In this document: in pieces, positions 34,721 to 46,740 of the stretch
Numbering within the stretch: position 1 is the stretch's first letter
Layout: the number at the start of each line of letters is the position of its first letter
NCBI GenBank assembly: GCA_050084515.1
Contig: CM114272.1
Location: forward strand, 13,578,001 to 13,642,000
DNA: 64,000 nt
Reading direction: 5' to 3'
Source of the DNA: Blasia pusilla
Lineage: Eukaryota; Marchantiophyta; Marchantiopsida; Blasiales
The notes under the pieces: model-generated
Seen by the model: only the letters and a program-made list of their open reading frames with translations
What the model was told of the DNA's origin: nothing
The model's database searches: none
Position numbers and translations under genes: made by a program

Positions 34721-36719
34721 ATGTTTGCTGCATTTAGGGGCAAGAGTGTAGGTCCTCCAGAGAAACCAGCCGCACAAACCTCTCTTTGGCGGGACCCGGT
34801 CGAGTGGGTTCATTATTGCTACTCAAAGGAGCATAAGCAATTCGTGTGCCTGTGCTCCAAGTGCATCGAGTACTTTCGTGGTCCAGAAACTTTTAACTCG
34901 CACATTGCATCACATTGGTTGAGGCCGGTGCCTGGAACACCAAGGGCGAGTGGTAAGAAGAAGGTGGAAGCAGACTACGACCGAGACGACGTGGAGGATG
35001 AAGATGATGGTAAGGGTGTAGGACTTCTTCTTCTTCATACGTAGTTAGTGAGATGGTAGCAATGTTTGGTGTATGTGCTCTATGATCCTCAAGACTTCAT
35101 TCATTTATGTTCCAAAATTGTGCAGGGAACCAGGCTACCCCATCTGCAGCCAACTTGCGTCTGCGAGGCACCGTGCAGCAACGCTGGGCTCATCGCAGAA
35201 AACAGAAGAAGGCTGCTCTGTTCAGTAAAGCGAAGGAGCATTCGAAACGGGCAGCGGGCCCGTTTGTACCTATGCCCATTTTGCCAGATCTTTTGATTGC
35301 TTTTGAGGGCTATAGGACAGAAGAACACGGTCATATCTCATGGGCAGGTTTAGCTAGGATACACGAGTATGAGAAGGTCCGAGAGGAGCTAGAGGGTGCC
35401 CTTGTGTGCCCTACCACCACTGTCAGGGGATGGATTGAGTCAGGCCGCCGGCTTCTCCCTACTACTATCCCTGTAGATAGAGGTCAGCGTTCCACCTACT
35501 GGAGATGCATGGCCGCTTTCCATCATCTAGCCGCAGTGTGGATCATGGACAGACAGGAACCGTATCGATGGGATGCTGGAGCCAAAACCAGGCAGCATCA
35601 GGTTGAACATTCCCTGCATGTTCTAGATGAAATGCGCCGAGCACAAAGGCATGCATGGTACATCAGTGAGGAGTACTACCTCCCACGCTTCAAGTTTAAC
35701 TACAAGATCTGGAAAGAGAAGAGTAAACCTAGCATTCTTGCCAAGTTCAGGGACAAAGTCTCTCGCATGTATGTGGATGGGGTCGGCTGCTCCCTTGCTG
35801 ATGCGGTTGTCCGGGTATAGTGCTGCTTCATTTCATGCAAATTTCTCAGTATGAATTGTCGAAGAGTTGTGAGTTCATGATTTCCCATTGTATCCCTTGT
35901 AATTCCGCATTGTCTCTAACAACTTGTAGATGTGCAGGGTGGCCTGGATGTGGAAATCATAGATTCCAGTGACTCTGACTCAGATGGTACACATCTCCCA
36001 AGTCCCCAACCCACCACGCATAGTACCGGGCGCCATGTGATACAGGAGGAGCAGGCGCCAAGCGAGGGTGGTGAGGAGGGTATTGCGGGAGATCATGTCG
36101 AGCAGAGTGAGGAGGACACTGTTTTGATTCAGATGCGGAGGAGACCAGCGACGCTTCGGACACGTAACGTGCGTGGTGAGAAGGTGCAGAAGCGAGGTAA
36201 GGGTGCGGTAGGATCTCGGAAATCCCGCCGGCTGAACCCGGAAGTTGACATGGAAGTGGGTGAATCTAGCCCGGTCATGGATAGTCATGGGCCAGGTGAT
36301 GATGAAGGCCCAATAGAAGACTCGCATACCCCCGATGAAGTGGTCTTGCAGGCGGATCCACAAATCATGGAAAGAGCACCCAAGGGCATGACTAAAGAAG
36401 AAAAAGCCCGAAACAGGAGGATGATGATGGCTTCACAACAGGTGTCTTGCATTCTGCTCATTTCTGTCGATGACATTGTTTTATTGTATGTCTTCGGACC
36501 ATCTCCAGTAATTGTGCTTGTGTTGATATGTTGTAATGTGTTCAGAACCCTGCAGATGGGACTCTGAAGGACCGGGGCACAAGCCATGAAGACCCTTTGG
36601 TCTTACCTTCGCAGGACGGTATTGAAGGGGTTAGTGCTGACGAATTTCAGGCCACACCTTTACCTGAGTTCTGCACTCCAGCATTGCGGCCTCTAGATGG
36701 GATGTCTTCAAGTCCTTGA
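34721..36719 (+). CDS. Unknown protein with one C2H2 zinc finger and a SUMO-interaction-like motif
   Basis: Four plus-strand exons join in consistent phase to 551 aa: 34721-35009, 35126-35814, 35938-36441, 36546-36719. Each intron (116, 123 and 104 nt) has GT-AG ends. Residues 45-65 fit C-x2-C-x12-H-x3-H exactly. An acidic stretch (residues ~84-97) follows, then a basic helix (RAHRRKQKKAALF-like) and a Trp/Arg-rich segment of about 180 residues (TTTVRGWIESGRRLLP, AWYISEEYYLPRFKF). Residues 331-338 (VEIIDSSD, in an SDSD context) resemble an acidic SUMO-interaction motif, followed by a basic, disordered tail. I recognise no family; a nuclear DNA- or chromatin-binding role is inference. The first exon is preceded by an acceptor-like CACTCCAG at 34692-34699, so the true N-terminus may lie upstream. 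Confidence 0.6.
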
Positions 36720-37081
36720 CCACCACGGGTGATCACATTTTGGTGAGTGTGTAGATGCATCATGCGATTTTACTGTTATGATTATCCTTTCATCTGGTGA
36801 TTGGCATTTAATCTCTCCGACCTGTGTGTGAACTTTCATTGCAGAGGTTGCTGTCATACTTTTTGATGTGTTTCCTCGGCGATTATGACGACATACCTTT
36901 GGACCACTTGCAGGTAATGTGTCGCTTCTCTCTTTGGTCTTACTTTCCCTGGTGTCAATTCTGTACAAATGTGTTGTGTATATGACGGTTACTACTATCT
37001 GAACATGCTTCTGTAGCGTATGTGTGTGCAGGTGACTTTCTGCAGAAATTTTCAAGCATTTTGGCGGGAGTTCATATCATC
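36680..37081 (+). pseudogene. Possible further exons, out of frame with the preceding gene
   Basis: In a different frame from the end of the preceding gene, 36684-36742 reads WDVFKSLTTTGDHIL up to a TTTTG/GTGAGT donor. Exon-like 36845-36913 follows (RLLSYFLMCFLGDYDD to a CAG/GTAATG donor), then 37032-37100 (VTFCRNFQAFWREF then a stop). Phases agree among these three pieces. A one-base indel or an alternative acceptor would join them to the 551-aa gene, so the annotated stop at 36717 may be secondary. Confidence 0.4.
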
Positions 37082-37130
37082 ATATTTTGCGGATGTTTAG
37101 GACTTAGTTCATGATCAGGGCGATTCCTTA

Positions 37131-37376
37131 GAGTAAGTATAGGAGAGTACCTACCTGGCACGTAGGCTCTGAAGTTCTGTCTTTCTGCTTTGGACAAACC
37201 AGAAACGGGCAGATTTCTGTTCTTAATGTATGGCCTTATGGTTCATCTTTCTGAGTAAGTATAGGAGAGTACCTACCTGGCACGTAGGCTCTGAAGTTCT
37301 GTCTTTCTGCGATTCCGGGACAAACCAGAAACGTGCAGATTTCTGTTCTTAATGTATGGCCTTATGGTTCTTCTAT
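37131..37376. repeat. Tandem duplication of a ~122-bp unit
   Basis: GAGTAAGTATAGGAGAGTAC starts at 37131 and again at 37253. The two units are nearly identical apart from a short insert in the second (GCGATTCCGGG against GCTTTG) and single substitutions, suggesting a recent duplication. Confidence 0.9.
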
Positions 37377-38263
37377 TTTGTGCAGGTGCAATGCAGGCCG
37401 TTTGGTGTATCGCTTCTGGGGCACATTTTCTCTTACCATTTTCTGTGTTATGAAGGTCTATCCAAGAAGGTTAGGTTACATTAGTTGGGCTATAGGTCAT
37501 GGTCTGCTGAACTATTGTGGATGAAATGGTATGGACCAAAAGGATACCATTGTCAATCATACAACTTGCAGATGTATTCTTGATCTTTGTCCCTAAGTTT
37601 GTACTCTTGAATGATACCTTAACAAATTCCTCCTTACCTTATTCCGATGTGTCTTACATGTTATGAATGATCACATGTGCCTCCACCTGTAATTGGTGGT
37701 AAACTTTGTAATCCTGTGAGGATCAATGTTTTGTCCCACGCTTATCGATTCCTGAATTTCCAAGAAAGTAAAGCACTCATGTGTAATCACCTCATGAATA
37801 GATAGAGTCCATGACACCCTGTTCAAAAATAAAAGACAAATGGTCGAAACACTCAGAGCAAATACAAGTTTAGTGATCAGAAATGCAGTGACACGAAAAA
37901 TGTATGAACAACGAAATGTAGGTGTTCATTCATGAACACCTCAAAGGCTGTGTTTCAAGGGCATTTGCTTCATACATCGGACAATCAATTCTAGTCTTCT
38001 TGTTGCGTATCCCCCAGTCGTCAATCCACTCTGACAATCTCGGTTAGATACGATTTAATCAAGCCCTAATTAGGGGAAGGTCACCTCACACCGCTAAATG
38101 TTTACGAAGAGGCACGACCCTCAGGGGTAGGGTTCGTGGGCCTTCTGAAGTGTTTTTTTTAGTCACGACTATAGAAGTAGTCAGAACTATATCACAGAAG
38201 TTCTCAAAAAATTGACACAAGCGCGTGCCGGTGCGGACATGCCCCTAAAGTATGCCGCACGGT
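37377..38263. other. Intergenic DNA, no gene seen
   Basis: A GTGCAG acceptor-like site at 37380-37385 could open one more exon of the preceding gene, but the frame closes by 37524 and no motif is visible. The rest carries only short frames and may include a 3' untranslated region. Confidence 0.4.
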
Positions 38264-38363
38264 GTTGCGGACGTGCTTTGGGTTCAAACATACCTCGTTG
38301 CGGACGTGGTTCGGGTTCATACATACCTCGTTGCGGACGTAGTTCGGGTTCAAACATACCTCG
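38264..38363. repeat. 33-bp tandem repeat (three copies)
   Basis: GTTGCGGACGTG.TTTGGGTTC-like units start at 38264, 38297 and 38330. The period is a multiple of three and yields an 11-residue minus-strand repeat (RGMFEPELRPQ-like). It sits inside a short minus frame (38187-38456), but coding cannot be shown. Confidence 0.85.
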
Positions 38364-38687
38364 TACGTTTACTACATCCATATAAAACCGACTGTGGTAA
38401 CCATAGTTTGGATGCTTGAATATTAATTCAATTGGGTTCGAACTATTACTATACAAAACCGTGAAGACAGGTTACTATGGCCTACACGATGGTTACTATC
38501 GTTTGGATGCTTGCGTAAAAACAGAACATGATTGCTCGCCGTACATGAAAATGGGACATGGTGGACATGAACATGACAAGGGAACACATTTCTCGTGCGT
38601 AAACATCCGGTACATAAAAAATACATTTTTTTTGTTGAACACCACATTTCTTGTGTTCTGTGCTAATATGTGAAATTCGCAAATGCT

Positions 38688-39400
38688 TCATGAATCATGA
38701 ATCTGGGAATCCTGTACTACATATAAATTATCGGGTCTTCTTGAGTACTCATCGGATTGACTACCCTCCGCAACATATCGCTCTTCATCCAACAGACTAT
38801 CAAGTATGACATCTGCAGTGGTTCTCTTTGTAGTAGTGCTGATTTTGTAGTTCTTATGTGGCCTTGTATCAACCAGAGGCCCATTCGATTGAGTATTCTC
38901 CTTAGTTGCCTCGCTTTCATATTGGCTCACGATAGCGCCCAAATCAAGATGATTACATGCATCCGCTTCCAATTCCGCCTCCATGTTCGATATTTTGATC
39001 GTTTCACTGGGAAAGGACTCCACCGATTCATTGTTGCTTGGGGTTGATTCTTCCGTGTGGACGTGTGGAATGTGAATTCCTTCTCGATGCATCCGCTCAA
39101 ACCAACCCATCTGCCCGGCCGACGACCGACGATCTTGAGAATTTCCTCCAACAAAGGGTTCAGGGAAGTGTTGTCCAATGTTCATTACATTTTTTGGAAG
39201 TTCTGTGTTCGTCTCTATCCGCGCCTTCAGGTTCAGAAGTGAGTCCATATCCTTCTGCAAAAGTACATACAAATGTTCAAGAAGAACACTGCAGAATGGG
39301 ACTCCAATGGTTGTGGCCAAGCATTTTTCCACCATCTCTCGAACATCTTCTTGAGTTGTTGCTTGTGATACAACTGTAGGAGTAGTAGCTTGCACCTCTT
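38688..39400 (-). CDS. Unknown ORF, probable 3'-terminal exon of a minus-strand gene
   Basis: An open frame of about 237 codons ends at a stop at 38688. Its upstream edge at 39400 is preceded on the minus strand by TTATCCAG, a good splice acceptor, and there is no in-frame ATG near the start, so this looks like a terminal exon. The predicted protein is hydrophilic and rich in Ser, Thr and Glu. A helical segment near its start (EDVREMVEKCLATTIG, LEHLYVLLQKDMDSLL) could be a coiled coil. No conserved domain is recognised. It converges on the 33.4-37.1 kb gene and lies, with it, between the inverted repeats at 29.9 and 40.9 kb. Upstream exons were not found. Confidence 0.4.
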
Positions 39401-39429
39401 CTGGATAACCAACAAAGAATGATATTGCA

Positions 39430-40815
39430 CGTCACACTATAAGGACATATATTAATAATATTACAAGGAGAAGATGATGTCTATGGTGCCCTATAATGCT
39501 TGGGTCCCCTCATGGTGACTAGTGTGGTGATTTGTGGGCGTAAAAAAAAAGTATCATTTGAGTTTTGCTATTTGTTTATGAAATTCTGGTTTTTGAATTT
39601 TTGTAGTAATATTTCTGTTTGAACACCGCAGATAACACTTTAATTAAGGCATAATGATAACTTCATGGTCTAAGAATAATTTGTAAGAACCTTAAATTCT
39701 AGAATAGAAAAAGTGATATATTAGTGGTGAACAAAGTATGATGTACCTAAATTGCTCTGGCGTAGCGTATTATCCTTTTCGTGAAATAAATTTTTAATAA
39801 AAAAACATAGTCATATTCTTTATTAAAGGAATGAATTTCACTATAAGAGATACATACATATGCAAAGTTGTGGGATTTTTTTTTCCAACTTGAGTAATTT
39901 ATGTCCCACTTTTGATTAAATTTTGTTTGTACAAACAAGATGTGAATTTTGGAGACCGCATTAATGCTAACACAAAAGGTCTTGAATTTGAGACAAGATT
40001 TCAAAAGTTATACTTGGATTCCATTATTGTACTAGATGGTGGGATAAGGGGCGACAAGGGAAAACTATTGAGATACCAATGTATTAGGGCTATCAGAAAA
40101 TAGTTCAATTTCAAATCAAATATTTTGCAAATACGAGAAAAAGAATAAGATTCTTAAGAGGTTTGCTTTAAGTCACATCCATAAAGTAGAATTGATGCAT
40201 TTGGAAAGAGATGGAAAAGACTAATCAAAGAGTAAAAGAAAAGGTACAAAACTCATAACCAATATTGACGTAGCTTGTTTGGTATCTAATTGTCTATAAG
40301 GCCAAAACCATCAAATTTCAAGTATGATTTGACACAACTTCTTAATATTTAGATTTTCAAATCTTTGCAATGATTAGTTAAGTAGCCCTCCTTGGCATGA
40401 ATAGGAAATCCATATATAAAATATTTTGCAATCATCATAAAAGTTTTCAAAGGGTTTCCCACAACCACATGAAGGCATACTAGTGGAAGTTACATTGGCA
40501 TGTTAAGATTAGGTCAAGAGAAGAACAAGTACATCATGTAGATGGGGCAATTTTTGGTTGGGGTTGGGATGGAGAAGAAGAAGAGACATGATCCGAAATA
40601 GAAGCTATTAAACTTGAGATGTGAAAAATGGGAATAATAATATTAATGTTGAGTTTAGTGTTCAAGGTTCAAACCTTAAACTTGAAAAACTAGTTGGGGT
40701 TGAGAGTCTTGAGTCTAAACTTTAATCTAAATTAAATTAAAGTTAGAGCTACCCATAGAGTTCACGTGTTAATCCTTGAGTTGTAAACCCAAACATTCAA
40801 CTTACAATACCATCA
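39430..40815. other. AT-rich intergenic DNA
   Basis: No frame exceeds 85 codons and no motif is seen. The region is AT-rich with low-complexity runs. Confidence 0.5.
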
Positions 40816-40820
40816 ATTAG

Positions 40821-40966
40821 TCCTCCGTCGCGACCTCTTTACCCTGAGTCGCGACCTCTCCATACCGGGGCTCCCGAACCTGAAACCTAGGCCCGACCCA
40901 GCTCGAGGTAGACGCTACCCTAGGCGCCTTGAATGCGATTCCGGGACAAAGTATGGGCTTCGTCCA
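40821..40966 (-). repeat. Inverted copy B of the 29861-29999 repeat
   Basis: The reverse complement matches 29861-29999 with only a few mismatches (for example CCCCGGTATGG against CCCCGGGATGG, and one extra base after GGCGCC). The match stops abruptly at TCCTCCGTC on one side and near the CCACCAC word on the other. High identity implies a recent event. Confidence 0.85.
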
Positions 40967-40969
40967 CCA

Positions 40970-43325
40970 CAGGGTCAGGGGAGTTTTTCCATTGGAACCG
41001 GTTTTCGAACCGTTTTGCAGACCTGGTTTTCGAACCCCATAAGAAAAACCTCCCGTTTCCTGCCGATTTTCTTCCCGACACTATTAAATGAAACGGAATA
41101 TTTCTGATGTTAACCTGCTACAATCATTTATTCAAAACCCTGCTATTCCAGTAGCAACGCGTTCATGTACGAGATACATGTAAATTCCAAACTGTTGGCC
41201 TTTTCAGTAACCGGTAACATCTAACGCGAGCCTTTCCCGGACGAGTGAAAATGTCCATGCCCTGTGAAACCTTCCAGCACGCAAAAGTTTCATTTTGAAA
41301 ATTTTTTAAATCATTTAGATGCTATGGATGTTTTTTATACATTGTATAACCACAAAAATTCAAAATCTATCTTTTGCTGCCCATGATATGAGAAATAGTT
41401 TTTTTTCGAATCAAGAAGACACTATTGGAGTAACCACATCAATGAATCTTATTAAGATTTTTAACATTCTATTAGGACTCGATAGGAGAGGTCAATCAGA
41501 TCTGAATTCTCTCTTTCGTGACCAGTAGGCATCATACTAGTATTAAGGAAAGGGGAAAAAAATTCATTCCGTAAGTTTTTGTCATCTTAATTTAACTATT
41601 CTTTAAATATGATACATGTCCGTGATAAAAAGAGGTTTCAATGGACTGGTGTCAACACCGGACAAGGTGGGTTTTTTTAACCCCATCCTCTCTTAATTAA
41701 TATAATACTAACATAATGCCCATATTATACACGGATGAAGATTTCCTTGCATCTGTCACCTATGCAACCACTCTAGTGTGGTGAGGGGAAAGGCATATGT
41801 TAAATCCTTGGCCCCCTTGATTTAGTTAGTCTCTTAAATGTGACATGTGTCAACATCGAAGGAGGGTTGAAGGGACAAGTGTCAACACCGGAGGAGAGTT
41901 TCTCTAACCCCATGTTCTTTTAATTATATAAATTAGTATGTTACGACGTGCATTGTACAATTTAAAAATAAAATCAATAGACTAAATAGGCTCTACATGT
42001 GACGTTCCTTCATACGTTCTTAACGTGGGCTACTATAAATAATGGCATAATGTGAAGAGGCATTAAGTAACAAATGCTTCCATAATTTTTCATTCATAAT
42101 ATTTTTATTACTTAGTATATTACGGTACTACTTAGATGCACAAGCCTTTGGCTTGAAGTTACGAGAATGTTTCTCATTTAAACTACACAAAAGTTTTGCA
42201 AAGATCCAAAGGAAAGTTTGGGACCACTATCCTCCTCCTTGTCAATAAATCTTACTTGGGTTTTCAATGTTCTATTAGAAGTTCACAAGTCAATCATATA
42301 TGAATTTCTTATTGCTTGTGCAATAATTTGTTGTCTAAGTGATACAGTGGGTCACGTGGATGAAAATGAAAAGACCCAACATGTGGTGAATAATAATGTG
42401 AAACCATTGAACGTAAAAATAGTAAAAAATATTAATACTAGATTTCTACTTGAATATGAATGATAATGAAAATCTAACTTTACTTTGAAGAAAAAATATC
42501 AAATCTTTTACTTCATTAACTTAAATTGGGAAAAAAATTTGTGTTTCCATTTCCAACCCCCATCTCTCAATGAAAAAAAGAAAATCATAGATTTTGATCA
42601 ATAAATAGTTGAATTGTTCCTCCCAACTAATATTAAAGTTTAAGAGAACTTTTTGAAATTAAATTACTCTCATCATCTCAAAGAATAATGTTTGTCCAAA
42701 AATTCTCTTACTATCCCATCGTTTATTTTTCCCAAAAATATTTCTTAAGTTTCCCTCCAAATCAAACTTGAAAACGTAAAACATTGAACCACTTTTTGTG
42801 CCTCCCTACTCAAAAAATAATTTCAATTTTTAAAATGGGGAAAGAGTTTGAAAACGAGGAAGACTTAGGAACATTTTAAGAAGATTGGGAAAATTATACA
42901 TATCTTTTCAATTTAAAAAAAAATAGAAAAACTTTTGCTCAATCTACTTCTTAGCCTAATATAGGGTAAAATTAGCAAGAAATTCAAGAGAATTGACAAG
43001 CACAAGTGATGTTCATTGATAGGTTCTCAATTTGAGCCAACACAAATAATAGTATAAAGTGAAGAAGCCTTAAATTGTGCATTGATTTTTTCATTCATGT
43101 TATTTTACTACTGGATATAATATATTGCTAAGGTGCATAACCCTATGGCATGGAATAGCCGGAATTCTTTCATTCACACTACCTCCCAAGATAAAACAAA
43201 AAACAATTTTTGCACAGATCAAATGGAATATAAGAGACCTATATGCTCTTACATGTCAGGAAATCTTATGAGAGCGGCCTCATGGGCACCCTCAAAACAT
43301 CCTCCCGACCATGGGGTCGTAACAA
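40970..43325. other. AT-rich DNA with two diverged duplications, no gene
   Basis: GTGTCAACACCGGA with flanks occurs at 41650 and 41888, each followed by an ACCCCAT and TTTTAATTA stretch. A longer segment at about 42045-42160 (GTGAAGAGGCATTAA to GATGCACAAGCC) is repeated at about 43055-43160. These may be ends of decayed elements. Frames reach 102 codons but are unsupported. Confidence 0.45.
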
Positions 43326-43329
43326 CTCG

Positions 43330-43660
43330 TAAGCAAAGGTTGCACAAGAGAAAGTCCTTGTCCACGGACTTATGTTCGTTCCGAGGATGGACATGTCAAT
43401 GCGGCCCGCGCCACCCCAAGAGTATGCCCTTGCCTGGGTAGCCTGCACGTCGTCCCAACAACCCGACGCCAAATTTTTTCTTTTGATTTGTAGCCCACAT
43501 TAGGCCTATTGGATCCCACGTTGCCGACAAGTTGGACCTGCATTGAGCGCACATGCCCGACCCCCTCCCCGCGCCAATTCCTCGCGTCCAGTCCACGTAG
43601 AGCTCGCAAGCAAGGTTGCATCAAAATGGACGAGTCTGGACATTTCCACAAACATGCCAA
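43330..43660. repeat. GC-rich dispersed repeat related to 16.2-17.0 kb
   Basis: AGGTTGCA words, TCCACGGACTTATGTTCGT and GGACATGTC occur as in the element at 16.2-17.0 kb, here in fragments. The piece at 43612-43640 (AAGGTTGCATCAAAATGGAC) corresponds to the inverted right end of that element. Not intact. Confidence 0.5.
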
Positions 43661-43673
43661 ATCGGTTGCCAGC

Positions 43674-44660
43674 TCAGGTTCTCCCAAAGCCCAACTCAAG
43701 TTCTCGCATCTCTACCAATAAACCTTCTGCCGTCGCTTGTCGTGTTCGTGCCAATGTAGTACCCTTCGAAAGGGCTAGATCAAGAGGCCCTTCTGGCTCT
43801 CGTCCATTTGCCAGGAGAAACGGAGATTCTCGATTGCGAAACGCTTGGTCGAGTTGTAGTAGTATTCCGCCATGCTCACCATCGACCCAATCGCGTTGAT
43901 CAAGATCGACATAATTCCTCAAGTCTTGATTCACGATAGAGTTTACCTTTGAGTCTGGTCCATCCGTCGTGGGTGGAAAGCCGTCATTGAAACTCAGCTT
44001 GGTCTTAAACCTTCGAACAAGTGCTTCAAATCGGTAAACTTTGGATCCCGATCTGAAACAATGCTCCTTGGCAAACCATGAGCACGCCACCAGCTATCGA
44101 GGAATAGTTGCGCCGTCGTATACGCCGTTGCGGAATCCACCGTCGGCACGAATCTCGCCAACTTGCTAAACCGATCAACAATCACAAGTATAGCGTTGTA
44201 TCCCCCAGATTCCGGAAGACTCGTGATGAAATCCATACTCACACTTTGCAAGGGTCCTTCGGGGATCGGCAAGGGATGTAGCAAGCCCTGTTTCTTATCA
44301 TAAGAGAGTCTATTCGCTTGGCAGGTCACACAGGTCTTCACATATTGAGCAACATCCTTCATGTTGGGCCAAGAGAACCGCTTTGACAGAACAGCTAGCG
44401 TAGATTTCTCTCCTTTATGTCCTGCCAAGGCCCGTCGTGACATTCCGCTAATACCTTCGTTCGCATTATGCCTTGCCCTACATAGATCTTACTCTGTTTG
44501 AACCTTAGTAAACTGTGCCTCAAACTTATGTTGGCCACCTTCTCACCCTGCTTCAACTTCCTCAGGTATTCCCCTGCTTGAGCATCCTTCATATATCCTT
44601 CATGAATCCTTCTCTCCAGATCTGTTTCCTTAGGTTTCTTTTGGTACTTGGGATTTTTGA
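43674..44660 (-). pseudogene. Ty3/gypsy integrase fragment
   Basis: Minus-strand frames cover the end of the RNase H-integrase linker (SKIYVGQGIMRTKVLAE), an H2C2-type zinc-binding region (GHKGEKS ... TCVTCQANR) and the DDE core. The core shows MDFITSLP with the first Asp, VIVDRFSKLARF, and VSDRDPKFT with the second Asp. The third catalytic region is represented by FPPTTDG and RNYVDLDQRDW, after frameshifts. Breaks occur at about 44400 and 44070. The gag-protease remnant at 49.4-51.0 kb has the same strand and could be the other end of this element, with later insertions between. Confidence 0.8.
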
Positions 44661-45185
44661 AACGAGAGGGTATGGTGAGGAACAAGGCAATCCAGAAAGT
44701 CATTCTCATGGCTATTAGAAGGGCAAATGATATCCCAGAGAGCCATGTCACATTTCAATTGGTAGATGGGAGGAAATGCGCAATGGTGAAGAGTTGCTCC
44801 AAGCCCAACTATTGGCATGATGTGGTTGACTACGACAAGAAAGATGTTGCTTGTACATGATCTCGTGCCAATGAAGGATTCACGTGCAAACATCAGGTGT
44901 GTTTCTTGCACCCCAGATTTGGTGACCAAGCTATAGTCCCACCTGAAATCAAACAGTCCTATGTATTAAGTATGTCTTATTCCTGCACTAGATGTACGAG
45001 GATTTTACATGCAGCCTACTGAGACTTTTTTAATTGTATCAGGTGAAGTGCTTATTGTTGAGTGGGCACTCTGAAGTAGAGTTGTTGTCTTTCCTTGGCA
45101 CACGTTTTGGTAGCAAAGCTGGTGGGTTGGAAAACATGGTGCAAAGGCATGCACAGGAGCAACATGGAGACACACCAGTGGAATC
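44661..45185. other. Junction DNA between two gypsy fragments
   Basis: Short plus frames (44648-44860, 45034-45225) show no conserved motif. The segment joins a minus-strand integrase fragment to a plus-strand RNase H/RT fragment. Confidence 0.4.
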
Positions 45186-45189
45186 AGAC

Positions 45190-46588
45190 TTGTCCTCAAG
45201 TATTTTGAGACCCAGGATCGAGTGACACCGAAACAACTACGGTGGCATGATACCTTGGCGCTGATGGATGTAGAGTTTATCCACAAGCTAGGTAAAGATA
45301 ATGTGATTCCAGATGCGTTAAGTCGAACACATGCCATCGACGACATAGGTCTCGAGATATATTATCGGTGAATACTCGAGTCCTGTGGAGCCCTAGATAT
45401 ACGCAGAGATCATGACGCTGCTTCAAGGGGAATCCCATAACCACTCCAGGAAGTGGTCATGGAGTTTGAGGATGTCTTGACAAATGTGCTTCCAACTGAA
45501 TTGCCGCCGCATAGAGCCGTAGATCATAAGATAGAGATCATACCCGGTTCCCAACCGCCTTCAAAAGCACCACATAGGTTGAATCAGGAGGAACTTCTTG
45601 AGTTGAAAAAGTAGTTAAGTGAGCTCTTGGAAAAGGGTTACATTAGGACTAGCAAGTCACCTTATGGAGCACCTGTTCTCTTTGTAAAGAAGAAGGATGG
45701 AAAGATGAGGCTGTGTGTTGATTACCGCGCACTGAACAAAGTGACGGTTCGGAACAATTATCCTCTTCCAAGGATAGATGATCTCTTTGATAGGTGGCGG
45801 TGCAAAAAGTAGATATTTCAGTAGGATTGACTTGAAGTCGAGGATATTACCAGATTCGGATTGCCGAGGCGCAGATGTGGAGAAGGCTGCGTGCGGGGGC
45901 GAGATACGGTTCCTTTGAGTTTGTAGTGATGCCTTTCGGTCTATGTAACGCGCCTCCGACGTTCACCACATTGATGAATTCCATTTTTCACAAGGAAATG
46001 GATGAGTATGTTATCATCTATATCGATGACATACTTATCTATTCGAAGTCACTAGAGGAGCACGTTCGACATGTGAGAGCGGTCTTGTCTAAGCTAATGG
46101 CAAATCAGCTGTATGCGAATGTAGAGAAGAGCGAATTTGGTTTGAGTAAGATCAAATTCTTGGGTCACGTGGTCAGTGCAGATGGCGTCAGTCCAAACAT
46201 GGAAAAGGTAAAGGCAATTTCCGAGTGGGAACCCCCATCCACTGTAAAGGGGATGAGGAGGTTCATAGGTGCGGTGCAATTTTATCATACTTATGTGAAA
46301 AACTTTTCGGGAATTGTGAGACCTCTCACGGATTGGACAGCAAAGTTTGCCAACACGACTTGGACCCAGGAAGTTAATGAGGCATTCAATCGAGTGAAGT
46401 AGATTCTATCACAGGAACCAGTGTTAAAGCTGCCGGAGTTTGACAAATCGTTCGAAGTGCATACCGATGCTAGTGATTTCGCGGTTGCAGGATTGTTGGT
46501 GCAAGAAGGGAGACCGGTGGCATATGAGAGCAAGAAGCTTAGAGATACTGAAAGGAGATGGCCTACTCACGAGAAAGAGTTGTTCACA
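45190..46588 (+). pseudogene. Ty3/gypsy reverse transcriptase with split RNase H
   Basis: At 45190-45330 the plus strand encodes the C-terminal end of a gypsy RNase H (PKQLRWHDTLALMDVEFIHK, GKDNVIPDALSR). From 45459 an RT follows: [72 protein letters not shown] (catalytic YIDD at about 46018-46029), FLGHVV and an RNase H start (VHTDASDFAVAGLLVQ). A TAG at 45612, a frameshift near 45800-45880 and a TAG at 46400 disrupt it. RNase H is cut at 46588, where the GC-rich repeat begins. The RNase H end lying before the RT shows rearrangement. Few breaks suggest modest age. Confidence 0.85.
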
Positions 46589-46594
46589 GGGAGG

Positions 46595-46740
46595 ACAGCA
46601 TTTGGAGACGGACGCCGTCCGGAGACGGGCGGATCTAAACGAGACGGCGCTAATCGGACGGACGACGTCCGGACACGGACGGCGTCCGTCCGTACTACGT
46701 TCGGTCGAGTTCAAATGACAGAATTTGTCGACGGGTATTA
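46595..46740 (+). repeat. Copy C of the GACGGACGCCGTCCG repeat
   Basis: This matches 30005-30100 (shared GGATCTAAACGAGACGGCGC and palindromic GACGGACGCCGTCC). It truncates the gypsy RNase H frame directly upstream, so it inserted into, or recombined with, that element. Confidence 0.75.

Noticed and set aside
39038-39379. 113-codon plus frame
   Set aside because: Antisense to the longer minus exon 38688-39400, which has a proper splice acceptor at its edge.
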